A DNA stretch of 64,000 nt from Tissierella praeacuta_A. Its GTDB lineage: Bacteria; Bacillota; Clostridia; Tissierellales; Tissierellaceae. The notes beneath the pieces were generated by a model. It had not been told where the DNA came from and did no database searches. It was given only the letters and a program-made list of their open reading frames with translations. Position numbers and translations under genes: made by a program. Positions 35,463 to 44,887 of the stretch are shown here, piece by piece (the stretch's first letter is position 1; the number at the start of each line of letters is the position of its first letter). The stretch is taken from contig NZ_JBEBOY010000003.1 in the NCBI RefSeq assembly GCF_040396155.1, forward strand, positions 62,001 to 126,000. The letters run 5' to 3'.

Positions 35463-37048
35463 TTTAACTTATTTAAATCTAAAGAATAAATCATCTCTGT
35501 CTTTTCATTGTCAAATGGTAATATTATATTTAAGTATATAAGTTTTTTTTCTTCGTTGTAATATATTTTATCTCCTATTAAATTGGCTATTGTTTCAATT
35601 GTCATCTCTTTCATTGAATATTTACATAGTGTAAAATCGTCATTATTAGTATTTTTCTTTACGTAAATAATATCACCGTTTGGAAGTAGTGAATAATTTG
35701 CAATTTTTTCACTTGTAAGCGGTCCATTATCTGATTTATTATTTTTATCCTTATTATAGAATAATAAAGAATTGGTATCATTTTTTTCATCTTTGTGTAA
35801 ATAAGAGATTATATTTTTAGATATAAACCTTGGATTAAATCCATATCCTATAAGATTAAAATCTTTCCAGTCATTAGTAATAGATATTATTTTATTTGCC
35901 ATATCATAGTTTTTTTCAGTTAATAAAAATTGATTATCCAAAATCATTATATTTTCAACATTTTTATTCAAAACATTTACAATATCTGTTTTATTATTTT
36001 TTATATTATAGGAATATATTGTGGATCTATCGTCATCATTTTCTACTAAATATAAAATACCTGTGCTATCCCATCGCATTGTTTTTGGGCTAAATTTATC
36101 TTCAAAGGATATTTTATATGCCCTTTTATCCTCCAATGGAATTATGTATAATCCAGTTCCGTTGTCACTTACTTCTATAAGAGAAACATATTTTAAGTTA
36201 GGACTAAATTGTGCATATGATATCTTAAAATCTGAGGAATAAAGCATGGCTTTTTCGCCATTTACATCGTCATACATCCATAGCTGCTCAGTTATTTTGT
36301 TAGTATTATTGTCAGATACAGATTTTTTGTATAGAATATGACCTTCATTTACAAAATTTAAAATATGACCATTATCTAAGGAAGAGGAGATAGATACTTT
36401 TTCTGAATTTATAATATCTCCTGTATTTGCATTAACCTGAGCATATAGATTTACTAAAGGAGTTTCTGGATTATCTTTGTCAAATATATTATTGTATGAT
36501 ATGTCCCATACTATATTATCATCATCAATTCTAACTAGGTTAAAGCTTGGAGATCCTTTTGTGGATATTTTAAAATGAGATTGAATTTTGTTTAAAGTAT
36601 CATTAATACCATATTTAACTTTCAATGGGGTATAGTCATCATAGACTATATTAAATTTTAAATCTTCAATTTTTTTAAGTTGTGATTTCTTTATTTCCAT
36701 GATTACTTGTGGGACTACTAAACGAGAATTTCTTTTATCATAAGTTCCACTAACATGTATATTAACTTCACTGCCCTTTTTAATTATATTGTTAATATTA
36801 ACGCCTGAACATTCACTTAATCCTAAAGAAGCTAATATTTTTAGCTTATTGTTATTAGTCATGATTTCTACGGAAGGTTCAAGTGATTGAAAGCTTTTAG
36901 AAAAAAGTATTTGTTCAATTTCGTATTTAACTTCTTCTTCTTCAAATCTTGCATCATCTGTTGATATGGGCTCTTTTTTATTGGAAACACAGCCAAAAAA
37001 GAATAGTGCAATAAGAACTGAGATTATTATTAATAAATTCCGCTTCAT
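35459..37048 (-). CDS. Lipoprotein with a C-terminal beta-propeller-like region
   Basis: 529 residues. Basic N-terminus, hydrophobic core and lipobox FFGC at C20 give a membrane-attached lipoprotein. Residues about 40-230 are a mixed alpha/beta domain resembling the PepSY/YycH-like style; from about 250 on, repeats with SPNLKYVSLIEV, WDSTGILYLVENDD and LLPNGDIIYVK suggest propeller blades as in TolB-like proteins. I do not recognise a specific family. Monocistronic, divergent from uvrB; the 160-base spacer holds a GTTGTACAAC palindrome at 37116-37125. Confidence 0.75.
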   Translation of the reverse strand: MKRNLLIIISVLIALFFFGCVSNKKEPISTDDARFEEEEVKYEIEQILFSKSFQSLEPSVEIMTNNNKLKILASLGLSECSGVNINNIIKKGSEVNIHVSGTYDKRNSRLVVPQVIMEIKKSQLKKIEDLKFNIVYDDYTPLKVKYGINDTLNKIQSHFKISTKGSPSFNLVRIDDDNIVWDISYNNIFDKDNPETPLVNLYAQVNANTGDIINSEKVSISSSLDNGHILNFVNEGHILYKKSVSDNNTNKITEQLWMYDDVNGEKAMLYSSDFKISYAQFSPNLKYVSLIEVSDNGTGLYIIPLEDKRAYKISFEDKFSPKTMRWDSTGILYLVENDDDRSTIYSYNIKNNKTDIVNVLNKNVENIMILDNQFLLTEKNYDMANKIISITNDWKDFNLIGYGFNPRFISKNIISYLHKDEKNDTNSLLFYNKDKNNKSDNGPLTSEKIANYSLLPNGDIIYVKKNTNNDDFTLCKYSMKEMTIETIANLIGDKIYYNEEKKLIYLNIILPFDNEKTEMIYSLDLNKLN

Positions 37049-37148
37049 GAAATTCGCCTCCTATTGATAGTTTACTATATTAATCTAATTTCTTCAATAT
37101 AGATTTTATATGATGGTTGTACAACTGTATATATTTTCATAATATGCT

Positions 37149-37176
37149 TTGACAAAAAGATATTATATTATATAAT
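37149..37176 (+). promoter_or_regulatory. uvrBA promoter
   Basis: TTGACA at 37149-37154 and TATAAT at 37171-37176, 16 bases apart, lie just before the LexA box. Confidence 0.75.
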
Positions 37177-37188
37177 ATATAATATCTG

Positions 37189-37200
37189 GAACAAATGTTC
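37189..37200 (+). promoter_or_regulatory. LexA (SOS) box of uvrBA
   Basis: GAACAAATGTTC fits the Firmicutes LexA/DinR pattern GAAC-N4-GTTC exactly. It lies 12 bases after the -10 hexamer and 19 bases before the uvrB start, at the initially transcribed region, where LexA would block transcription. This makes uvrBA DNA-damage inducible, as in B. subtilis. Confidence 0.88.
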
Positions 37201-37219
37201 AAACAATGAGGTGAAAAGT

Positions 37220-39184
37220 ATGAATACATTTAAGATAAAATCAAACTTCAAACCAACTGGTGACCAACCAGAAGCCATAGATAAATTAGAGGAAGGTATA
37301 AATAAAAATTTAAAGCATCAGGTATTACTTGGAGTTACTGGTTCTGGAAAGACTTTCACTATGGCAAATATAATTGAAAGAGTTCAAAAACCAACTTTAG
37401 TTATAGCACATAATAAAACATTGGCATATCAATTAGCTTCTGAATTTAAAGAGTTTTTTCCTGATAATGCAGTTGAATACTTTGTTAGTTATTATGATTA
37501 TTATCAGCCAGAGGCTTATGTACCCCAATCAGATACTTATATAGAAAAAGACGCATCAATAAATGACGAGATAGATAAACTTAGACACTCTGCTACAGCA
37601 GCATTATTTGAAAGAAAAGATGTAATCATAGTAGCATCTGTATCTTGTATTTATGGTTTAGGAGACCCTATAGATTATGAGAACTTAGTAGTATCCCTAA
37701 GACCAGGTATGGAAAAAGATAGAGATGAGATAATGAGAAAATTAATAGATATCCAATACATTAGAAATGATATTAATTTTATTAGGGGAACCTTTAGAGT
37801 TAGAGGAGATATATTAGAAATATTTCCAGCTTCTTCTAGTGAAAATACTATTCGTGTTGAATTCTTCGGAGATGAAATAGATAGGATAGTAGAAGTTAAT
37901 CATCTAACAGGTGAAGTTATTGGAATGAGAAACCATGTATCTATATTTCCAGCTTCTCACTATGCAACTACTGAAGATAAAATAAAAAGAGCAATAAAAA
38001 CCATAGAAGAAGAACTAGATGAAAGGTTAAAGGAATTAAAGGGCAAGGAAAAATTACTCGAGGCTCAGAGATTAGAGCAAAGAACTAGATATGATCTAGA
38101 AATGTTGGAAGAAATGGGATTTTGCCAAGGGATAGAAAACTATTCCAGACATTTAAGTGACAGACCTGCTGGATCTAGACCCTTTACTTTAATAGACTAT
38201 TTTCCAGATGATTTTTTGATAATAGTAGATGAGTCTCATGTTACAATACCGCAAATAAGGGGTATGTACGAAGGGGATAAGTCTAGAAAGACCAATTTAG
38301 TTGAATACGGTTTTAGACTCCCATCTGCATTGGATAATAGGCCTCTTAAGTTTACTGAATTTGAGTCAATGATAAATCAAATATTGTATGTATCTGCAAC
38401 TCCTGGTCCTTATGAACTTTCACATACTGAAAATACAGTAGAGCAAATTATTAGACCAACAGGATTACTTGACCCTATTATAGAAGTAAGACCTACAGAG
38501 CATCAGATAGATGATTTAGTAAATGAAATTAGAAAAGTAGTAGATAGAAAAGAAAGAGTATTGGTAACAACCTTGACTAAAAAAATGGCAGAGGATTTAA
38601 CTAACTATTTTAAAGAAATTGGAATAAAAGTTACCTATCTTCATTCAGATGTGGAGACAATAGAGAGAATGGAGATAATAAGAGATTTAAGATTAGGTAA
38701 ATATGATGTTTTAGTAGGTATCAATTTACTTAGGGAAGGATTGGATTTGCCAGAGGTATCTTTAGTTACCATATTAGATGCAGATAAGGAAGGATTTTTA
38801 AGATCTGAAACATCTTTAATTCAAACTACAGGTAGGGCTGCAAGAAATGTTTTAGGAAAAGTAATTATGTATGCAGATAGAATAACAAATTCTATGGAAA
38901 GAGCAATATCTGAAACCAATAGAAGAAGAATGATACAAGATGAATACAATAAAAAGCATAATATTATACCTAAATCTATAAAGAAAGATATAAGAGAAAT
39001 AATAGAAGCTACAATAGTAGCTGAAGATGAAGTGAAGTATGAAGAATCATTCTCTAGGGAAGAAATAGAAGGAATATTAGCTGGATTAGAATCTGCAATG
39101 CTTACAGCAGCGGAAGAATTAAACTTTGAAAAAGCAGCAGAACTTAGAGATAAAATAATTGAATTGAAAAAGAAGCTAAAGTAG
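37220..39184 (+). CDS. uvrB: Excinuclease ABC subunit UvrB
   Basis: 654 residues from ATG 37220, after TGAGGTGAAA; a GTG at 37211 overlaps that site. Walker A LLGVTGSGKTFTMAN, the YYDYYQPEAYVP beta-hairpin, the helicase motifs (DESHVT, TTGRAARN) and the C-terminal UVR motif (EEIEGILAGLESAM) are present. UvrB verifies lesions delivered by UvrA and recruits UvrC. It is 11 bases before uvrA. Confidence 0.98.
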   Translation: MNTFKIKSNFKPTGDQPEAIDKLEEGINKNLKHQVLLGVTGSGKTFTMANIIERVQKPTLVIAHNKTLAYQLASEFKEFFPDNAVEYFVSYYDYYQPEAYVPQSDTYIEKDASINDEIDKLRHSATAALFERKDVIIVASVSCIYGLGDPIDYENLVVSLRPGMEKDRDEIMRKLIDIQYIRNDINFIRGTFRVRGDILEIFPASSSENTIRVEFFGDEIDRIVEVNHLTGEVIGMRNHVSIFPASHYATTEDKIKRAIKTIEEELDERLKELKGKEKLLEAQRLEQRTRYDLEMLEEMGFCQGIENYSRHLSDRPAGSRPFTLIDYFPDDFLIIVDESHVTIPQIRGMYEGDKSRKTNLVEYGFRLPSALDNRPLKFTEFESMINQILYVSATPGPYELSHTENTVEQIIRPTGLLDPIIEVRPTEHQIDDLVNEIRKVVDRKERVLVTTLTKKMAEDLTNYFKEIGIKVTYLHSDVETIERMEIIRDLRLGKYDVLVGINLLREGLDLPEVSLVTILDADKEGFLRSETSLIQTTGRAARNVLGKVIMYADRITNSMERAISETNRRRMIQDEYNKKHNIIPKSIKKDIREIIEATIVAEDEVKYEESFSREEIEGILAGLESAMLTAAEELNFEKAAELRDKIIELKKKLK

Positions 39185-39195
39185 AGGTGAAGTGA

Positions 39196-42021
39196 ATGGC
39201 AAAGGATGAAATAATAGTAAGGGGAGCTAAGGAAAATAACTTAAAGGATGTATCCTTAACTCTACCTAGAAATAAATTTATAGTCTTTACAGGACTATCA
39301 GGATCAGGAAAGTCTTCTCTAGCTTTTGATACTATATATGCAGAAGGACAAAGAAGATATGTGGAATCTTTATCTAGTTATGCTAGACAATTTTTAGGTC
39401 AAATGGATAAGCCAGATGTAGAGTATATAGAAGGGTTATCCCCTTCTATTTCCATAGATCAGAAAACTACATCTAAAAACCCAAGGTCTACTGTAGGAAC
39501 TGTTACAGAGATATATGACTATTTAAGACTATTATATGCTAGAATAGGTACACCTTATTGTCATAAATGCAGAAAAGAGATTTCTAGCCAGACAGTAGAG
39601 CAAATGGTAGATAAGATAATGGGATCTGAAGAAAGAACAAAACTCCAAATATTGGCACCAGTTGTTAGAGGAAAAAAAGGTGAGCATGTAAAGATTTTAG
39701 AAAACATAAAAAAAGAGGGATTTGTTAGGGTAGTAGTAGATGGAGAAATGTATGATATTGGAGAGGAAATAAAGTTAGAGAAGAATAAGAAGCATACTAT
39801 AGAAGTAGTAGTAGATAGAATAGTAGTTAAAGAAGGTATAGAAGGCAGGCTGTCTGACTCTTTAGAGACTGCACTTAAACTTGCAGATGGACTAGTTGTA
39901 GTGGATTTTATAGGGAAAGAAAAAGTAATGTTTAGTGAGAAACTTGCTTGCCCCGATTGTAATATAGCTATTGAAGAATTATCACCTAGAATGTTTTCTT
40001 TTAATAGCCCATTTGGTATGTGTCCTACCTGTAATGGTCTAGGATTTTATAAAGAAATAGACAAGGATTTAGTTATACCAAATTTAGATTTAAGTATAGA
40101 TGAAGGTGGAATAGCACCATTTTCTACTTCTAACGAATCAACATATTATTATCAAATATTTAAAACTTTGGCAGATGACAATGGTTTTAGTACAGATAAA
40201 CCATTAAGAGAGGCACCAGAGAAGTTTATACAAGAACTATTATATGGTACAGATAGAGTGATTTCCTTTAAATTTGTTAGTCATTTTGATGAAGAAGGAA
40301 TGAGGGATTTTAAAGGAAAGTTTGAGGGGGTAATTCCAAACTTAGAAAGAAGATATGCTGCAACTAATTCTGATTATATGAGAAATAAAATAGATGAATA
40401 TATGGCAGAAAACCCTTGTCCAACTTGTCATGGAAAGAGATTAAAAGATGAAGTATTAGCAGTAAGAATAAATAAGTTAAATATAGCTCAACTGACGGAT
40501 TTATCTATTACTAAAGCAATAGAATTCTTTGATAATTTAGTTCTTACAGAAAAGCAGCAAATAATAGGACAGCAAGTATTTAAAGAAATTAAAGAAAGGT
40601 TAAATTTCTTAAAGGATGTAGGACTAGATTATTTGACTCTTTCTCGTACAGCAGGTACGTTGTCTGGTGGTGAATCTCAAAGAATTAGATTGGCAACTCA
40701 AATAGGTTCCAGTCTTGTAGGAGTAGTTTATGTATTAGACGAACCTAGTATAGGATTGCATCAAAGGGATAATGAAAAATTATTGAAAACATTAAGGAAT
40801 TTAACTGATTTAGGTAATACATTAATAGTAGTAGAACATGATGAAGATACTATGTATGCAGCAGACCATATTGTGGACATAGGACCTGGAGCTGGTATTC
40901 ACGGAGGATATATAGTAGGAGAAGGAACAGTTGATGAAATAAAGAATAATCCTGACTCTATAACAGGTTTATATCTTTCAGGTAAGAAAAAAATTGAAGT
41001 GCCAAAAGAAAGAAGACAACCTAATGGGAAATGGCTGGAAGTAATTGGAGCAGAGGAGAATAATTTAAAAAATATAGATGTAAAAATTCCTCTAGGATTA
41101 TTTACTTGTGTCACAGGAGTATCAGGTTCGGGAAAATCTTCTTTAGTTAATCAAATCCTTCATAAAACCTTGGCACAGAAGCTAAACGGTGCAAAGGCAA
41201 AGGCTGGAAAATATAAAGAAATAAAAGGAATTGAGTATTTAGATAAGGTAATAGATATAGACCAATCTCCTATCGGAAGGACACCAAGGTCAAATCCTGC
41301 TACTTATACGGGAGTATTTGACCATATAAGAGATGTATTTGCCATGACAAATGAAGCAAAGATGAGAGGATATCAAAAAGGTAGATTTAGTTTCAATGTA
41401 AAGGGTGGAAGATGCGAAGCATGTAATGGTGATGGAATATTAAAAGTAGAGATGCACTTTCTTCCAGATGTATATGTACCATGTGAAGTATGTAAAGGAA
41501 AGAGATATAATAGGGAAACTTTACAAGTAAAATATAAGGGAAAAACTATTTCAGATGTACTGGATATGACAGTGGAAGAAGGCGTAGAGTTTTTCAAGAA
41601 TATACCTAAAATATCCAGGAAATTAGAAACGCTATTTGATGTAGGACTAGGATATATAAAAATAGGTCAATCATCAACAGAATTATCTGGTGGAGAAGCC
41701 CAAAGAGTAAAGTTGGCAACAGAATTATCTAAGAGATCTACAGGAAAGACTATTTATATATTAGACGAACCAACTACAGGACTTCATGTAGCAGATATTC
41801 ATAAACTAATAAAAGTATTAAACCAACTTGTAGAAGGTGGAAACACCGTAGTAGTTATAGAACATAATTTAGATGTTATAAAGACAGCAGATTATATTAT
41901 AGACCTAGGACCTGAAGGCGGAGATAAGGGAGGAACCATAGTAACTATAGGAACCCCAGAAGAAGTAGCTAAGGTGAAGAAATCATATACAGGAAAGTTT
42001 TTAAAAAACGTGTTGAAGTAA
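39196..42021 (+). CDS. uvrA: Excinuclease ABC subunit UvrA
   Basis: 941 residues, the normal length. Two ABC modules (FTGLSGSGKSSLAFDT and VTGVSGSGKSSLVNQ), two signatures (TLSGGESQRIRLAT, ELSGGEAQRVKLAT) and zinc-binding Cys pairs (CPDC, CPTC..., CEAC, CEVC). It scans DNA for damage together with UvrB. GTG-rich AGAGGTGAAGTGA precedes ATG 39196. It ends with a clear terminator. Confidence 0.98.
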   Translation: MAKDEIIVRGAKENNLKDVSLTLPRNKFIVFTGLSGSGKSSLAFDTIYAEGQRRYVESLSSYARQFLGQMDKPDVEYIEGLSPSISIDQKTTSKNPRSTVGTVTEIYDYLRLLYARIGTPYCHKCRKEISSQTVEQMVDKIMGSEERTKLQILAPVVRGKKGEHVKILENIKKEGFVRVVVDGEMYDIGEEIKLEKNKKHTIEVVVDRIVVKEGIEGRLSDSLETALKLADGLVVVDFIGKEKVMFSEKLACPDCNIAIEELSPRMFSFNSPFGMCPTCNGLGFYKEIDKDLVIPNLDLSIDEGGIAPFSTSNESTYYYQIFKTLADDNGFSTDKPLREAPEKFIQELLYGTDRVISFKFVSHFDEEGMRDFKGKFEGVIPNLERRYAATNSDYMRNKIDEYMAENPCPTCHGKRLKDEVLAVRINKLNIAQLTDLSITKAIEFFDNLVLTEKQQIIGQQVFKEIKERLNFLKDVGLDYLTLSRTAGTLSGGESQRIRLATQIGSSLVGVVYVLDEPSIGLHQRDNEKLLKTLRNLTDLGNTLIVVEHDEDTMYAADHIVDIGPGAGIHGGYIVGEGTVDEIKNNPDSITGLYLSGKKKIEVPKERRQPNGKWLEVIGAEENNLKNIDVKIPLGLFTCVTGVSGSGKSSLVNQILHKTLAQKLNGAKAKAGKYKEIKGIEYLDKVIDIDQSPIGRTPRSNPATYTGVFDHIRDVFAMTNEAKMRGYQKGRFSFNVKGGRCEACNGDGILKVEMHFLPDVYVPCEVCKGKRYNRETLQVKYKGKTISDVLDMTVEEGVEFFKNIPKISRKLETLFDVGLGYIKIGQSSTELSGGEAQRVKLATELSKRSTGKTIYILDEPTTGLHVADIHKLIKVLNQLVEGGNTVVVIEHNLDVIKTADYIIDLGPEGGDKGGTIVTIGTPEEVAKVKKSYTGKFLKNVLK

Positions 42022-42056
42022 GATTTAGATAATATTGACTAGATACTCTATAATAG

Positions 42057-42104
42057 CACCTCAAAGGTTAGACGATAAATTTAACTTTTGAGGTGTATTT
42101 TTAT
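42057..42104 (+). terminator. Terminator after uvrA
   Basis: CACCTCAAAGGTTA pairs with TAACTTTTGAGGTG (one G-U) and is followed by TATTTTTAT. Confidence 0.87.
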
Positions 42105-42759
42105 ACTGTAAGAGTGTAGATATATTGATGGATTTGCTATTATAAATATATTACAGAAACTTAATATATATATTTTAAAGTTCAACAAACTTCGATATAA
42201 CACTTATGCTATAGTGCTAATAAGCTTAGACAAGTAGTAATATATTTAATCTAAAATTTTCATTTTGATATTTGCAATAATATTTATTCGTCTCTAATGG
42301 TATTTTGTTAAATAAAAATATATTTATAAAGTCAATGCTTATGGAAATATTAGATAAATGTATAAATAAAAATATAATTAAAGTGTCACAAAATGACTTC
42401 TAATTTCGTTATATAATTATAAGGATAATTAAGGTAGAATTGTCTCAGTGAATTTATATGTAATTTCAAATTAATATATGGAGAGATGTCAATAATTAAG
42501 TATTTATCATAGATTCAATAGATTTTATATAATGTTTTAGCATAAAGATTAAGTTTTGTTTTAGGCATTTGATAGAAAAGCTATATAGTAATTATTTATG
42601 ATTAATAATTAAAAGATTATCAATAAGGATATATGGAAGATGTAATGATGTCTTTTAGTGAAGCTTATAACATATTATGTAAGGGAGAGTTGAGTGAAAA
42701 TTTAATTATTTAATGTTAGATACTATTGTTTATGACTTTAAAAAGGGAGGAAATGAATT
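42105..42759. other. AT-rich non-coding stretch with one doubtful tiny ORF
   Basis: 655 bases without a supported gene. The only readable frame is 42633-42713, 26 codons behind a weak AAGGA (MEDVMMSF start), which resembles nothing I know. The rest is very A+T rich with scattered stops in all frames. It could hold an RNA gene or a remnant, but no stem or motif stands out. Confidence 0.5.
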
Positions 42760-43095
42760 ATGAAAAAGCCGTTTATTGTTTTTGGATTATTACTAACAAT
42801 GATTTTTACTTCGATTTCAATTTGGGGAAGTAATTTCATTGTAAAAGACGAGATGAAAATGGATCCTAATGTAAAAAGAGTTGTAACTGTTGGATATAGT
42901 GAAAAAGATAAAGAGGAAATATTTGGAGACCTTAGTGATGAAGAAATTAATAAAATTTTACAAGAAAAAACTGAAGAATTAATGAAAAATGGGAAATTAG
43001 ATTTGCAAAATATAGAAAATGAAGATTCAATAGATTTAGATAAACTAATAATTTCCGTTTCAGATAGAGATTCTAACTGTGATGTTTTAGATTAA
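42760..43095 (+). CDS. Small exported protein of unknown function
   Basis: 111 residues. Membrane segment or signal at residues 5-24 (VFGLLLTMIFTSISIWG), then an acidic, helical tail (DLSDEEINKILQEKTEELMK, and many D/E). AAGGGAGG precedes ATG 42760. No family recognised. With the next gene it forms a pair of orphan, membrane-targeted small proteins in a gene-poor stretch, each closed by its own hairpin. Confidence 0.7.
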   Translation: MKKPFIVFGLLLTMIFTSISIWGSNFIVKDEMKMDPNVKRVVTVGYSEKDKEEIFGDLSDEEINKILQEKTEELMKNGKLDLQNIENEDSIDLDKLIISVSDRDSNCDVLD

Positions 43096-43105
43096 ATAAA
43101 ATAAT

Positions 43106-43141
43106 TATCTAATGACCCTTCTCGAGAAGGGTCATTAGATA
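43106..43141. terminator. 36-base perfect palindrome after the small exported protein
   Basis: Symmetric around CTCGAG, with arms TATCTAATGACCCTT and its complement. It can act as a terminator stem, though only a weak T-rich run (TATATATTATTTT) follows, about 4 bases on. Perfect symmetry also allows a protein-binding or cruciform role. Confidence 0.7.
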
Positions 43142-43295
43142 GCTATATATTATTTTAATTATTGACATAAAAGTATATTTATTACTAACTTAATAATTAG
43201 AGCAATATTATGAATTGATAAATATGATATTGTATACATTGCAATATCATAAGTAAACAAGTCTAATATTTGATAATATTTAGAAGGTGCTAAAT

Positions 43296-43844
43296 ATGTT
43301 AAAAAGGAAATCTATTGTCTTGAGTATAATAGGTGTTTGTCTAATTTTATTTTATAATTACTATAATATATATAGAGCTAAATCTAGAATTTATGAATAT
43401 GTAGAGAGAACAATAAAACAGGATATTATTGAACTTAAATCTTTCATAGATAACAACAATATATTATTATTGGAAAGCATTGATAATAAAGAATTAAGTT
43501 ATGAAGATTTAAAGAACTTAGTTTTTAATCATGAAGAAATCAATGTATTATTAACTAAAATCATTGAAAAAATAGATATTCTTAAGTCTGAAAAGTATGG
43601 AAAGAAAATAAAACAAGGAAATCAACGACTTAAGTGGAAGGATACACGAGATATCTATAGAGAAATTAGAAAAGAATTTAGCCTAGATATAGAATATATA
43701 AAATTAGACGAAAATTCCATTAATGATTTATGTATTATTCAAGAATACTATAAACAAAGTGATAATATTTTGGACAATATTATTACTGACTTTGATAAAG
43801 ATATAGATATCTGGTCTAAAGAGATAAGTATATTATATCAATAG
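43296..43844 (+). CDS. Membrane-anchored protein of unknown function
   Basis: 182 residues from ATG 43296, behind GAAGGTG. One N-terminal membrane helix (about 8-24), then helical, charged sequence rich in D, E, K and I, with predicted coiled-coil character. No motif or family is recognised. Its codon use matches the AT-rich surroundings. Preceded by 150 bases of AT-rich spacer and followed by a terminator. Confidence 0.68.
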   Translation: MLKRKSIVLSIIGVCLILFYNYYNIYRAKSRIYEYVERTIKQDIIELKSFIDNNNILLLESIDNKELSYEDLKNLVFNHEEINVLLTKIIEKIDILKSEKYGKKIKQGNQRLKWKDTRDIYREIRKEFSLDIEYIKLDENSINDLCIIQEYYKQSDNILDNIITDFDKDIDIWSKEISILYQ

Positions 43845-44164
43845 GAATATTGAATAGATTATAATTATATGAATTTTACTGAAATGTAGTGAGGTTAATT
43901 TATATAAGACTGTTAGAAAAGTATAAACAATTAAATATATAATAATTTCAATAACCACTTTTCCAGATTATAATTAAAGAAAGTGGTTATTTTATCTATG
44001 GAGGAGATATAATAAAAAGGTATATATGAGAATTATTATCTTTTTTTATCAATAAACAATAGATCAAAAATAAGGAATTAGGATAAAGGTCATTGTAGTT
44101 GTAGAAATTACAGCTGATACAATAAAATGATTAATATACTATACAAGACAAGGAGGAATGGAGT
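43845..44164. other. Gap before the ABC exporter
   Basis: 320 bases without a supported gene. It holds the terminator at 43949-43994. The sequence after that (43995-44164) is the likely promoter and leader of the exporter operon. An isolated AGGAGAT at 44001 precedes no ORF of useful length. Confidence 0.6.
43949..43994 (+). terminator. Terminator after the anchored orphan protein
   Basis: AATAACCACTTT and AAAGTGGTTATT form the stem, with a long AT loop; TTATC follows. The distance of about 105 bases from the stop codon is a little long. Confidence 0.75.
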
Positions 44165-44887
44165 TTGCTAAAACTTGAAGGAGTTACTAAATCTTATAAT
44201 AAGGGTTCAGTAAAAGCAGTAGATAATATTAATTTGGACATTAAGCCCGGGGAAATATTTGGATTTCTAGGACCTAATGGTGCGGGAAAAACTACTACAA
44301 TAAAGATGATAGTAGGATTACTTAAACCAGATAGTGGCAAGGTAACAGTAGATACAGTAGATGCTTGGAAAGAGCCACTTATAGCTAAGTCTATGATTAG
44401 TTATGTACCAGATAATCCTGAAATTTATGATAGATTGAAGGGTATTGAGTATTTAAATTTCATAGCTGATATGTATGGTATTCCTAAAGATAAGAGGGAA
44501 GAAAGGATGAATTATTTCCTGGAAATATTCAACATAAAAGATGCTATAGGAGATATAATAGCCAGTTATTCCCATGGTATGAAACAAAAGATAGTTCTTA
44601 CATCGGCTTTATTAAATGAACCTCAATTATTTATTTTAGATGAACCTATGGTGGGGCTGGATCCAAAATCAGCTTTTAATCTTAAAGAAATCATGAGAAA
44701 AATGTGTGATGAAGGAAAGACTGTGTTTTTTTCTACCCATGTATTGGAGGTAGCAGAAAAACTTTGCAATAGAATCGCAATAATAAATAAAGGGAAAATC
44801 GTAGCAGTGGGAACAATGGAAGAGTTGAGAGCTCATGCCACTGAAAAAGAATCCTTAGAAAACATATTCTTGGAGTTAACCGAATGA
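44165..44887 (+). CDS. ABC transporter ATP-binding protein
   Basis: 240 residues from TTG 44165 behind AAGGAGG. Walker A GPNGAGKTTT, signature SYSHGMKQK (degenerate, as in many exporters), Walker B LFILDEPMVGLDP and the H-loop FSTHVLE. The type is that of the drug or lantibiotic exporter ATPases. It overlaps the permease gene by four bases. Confidence 0.95.
   Translation: MLKLEGVTKSYNKGSVKAVDNINLDIKPGEIFGFLGPNGAGKTTTIKMIVGLLKPDSGKVTVDTVDAWKEPLIAKSMISYVPDNPEIYDRLKGIEYLNFIADMYGIPKDKREERMNYFLEIFNIKDAIGDIIASYSHGMKQKIVLTSALLNEPQLFILDEPMVGLDPKSAFNLKEIMRKMCDEGKTVFFSTHVLEVAEKLCNRIAIINKGKIVAVGTMEELRAHATEKESLENIFLELTE

Noticed and set aside
42633..42713. A 26-codon ORF as a real gene
   Set aside because: Weak ribosome site, no recognisable similarity, and an AT-rich context where such ORFs arise by chance.
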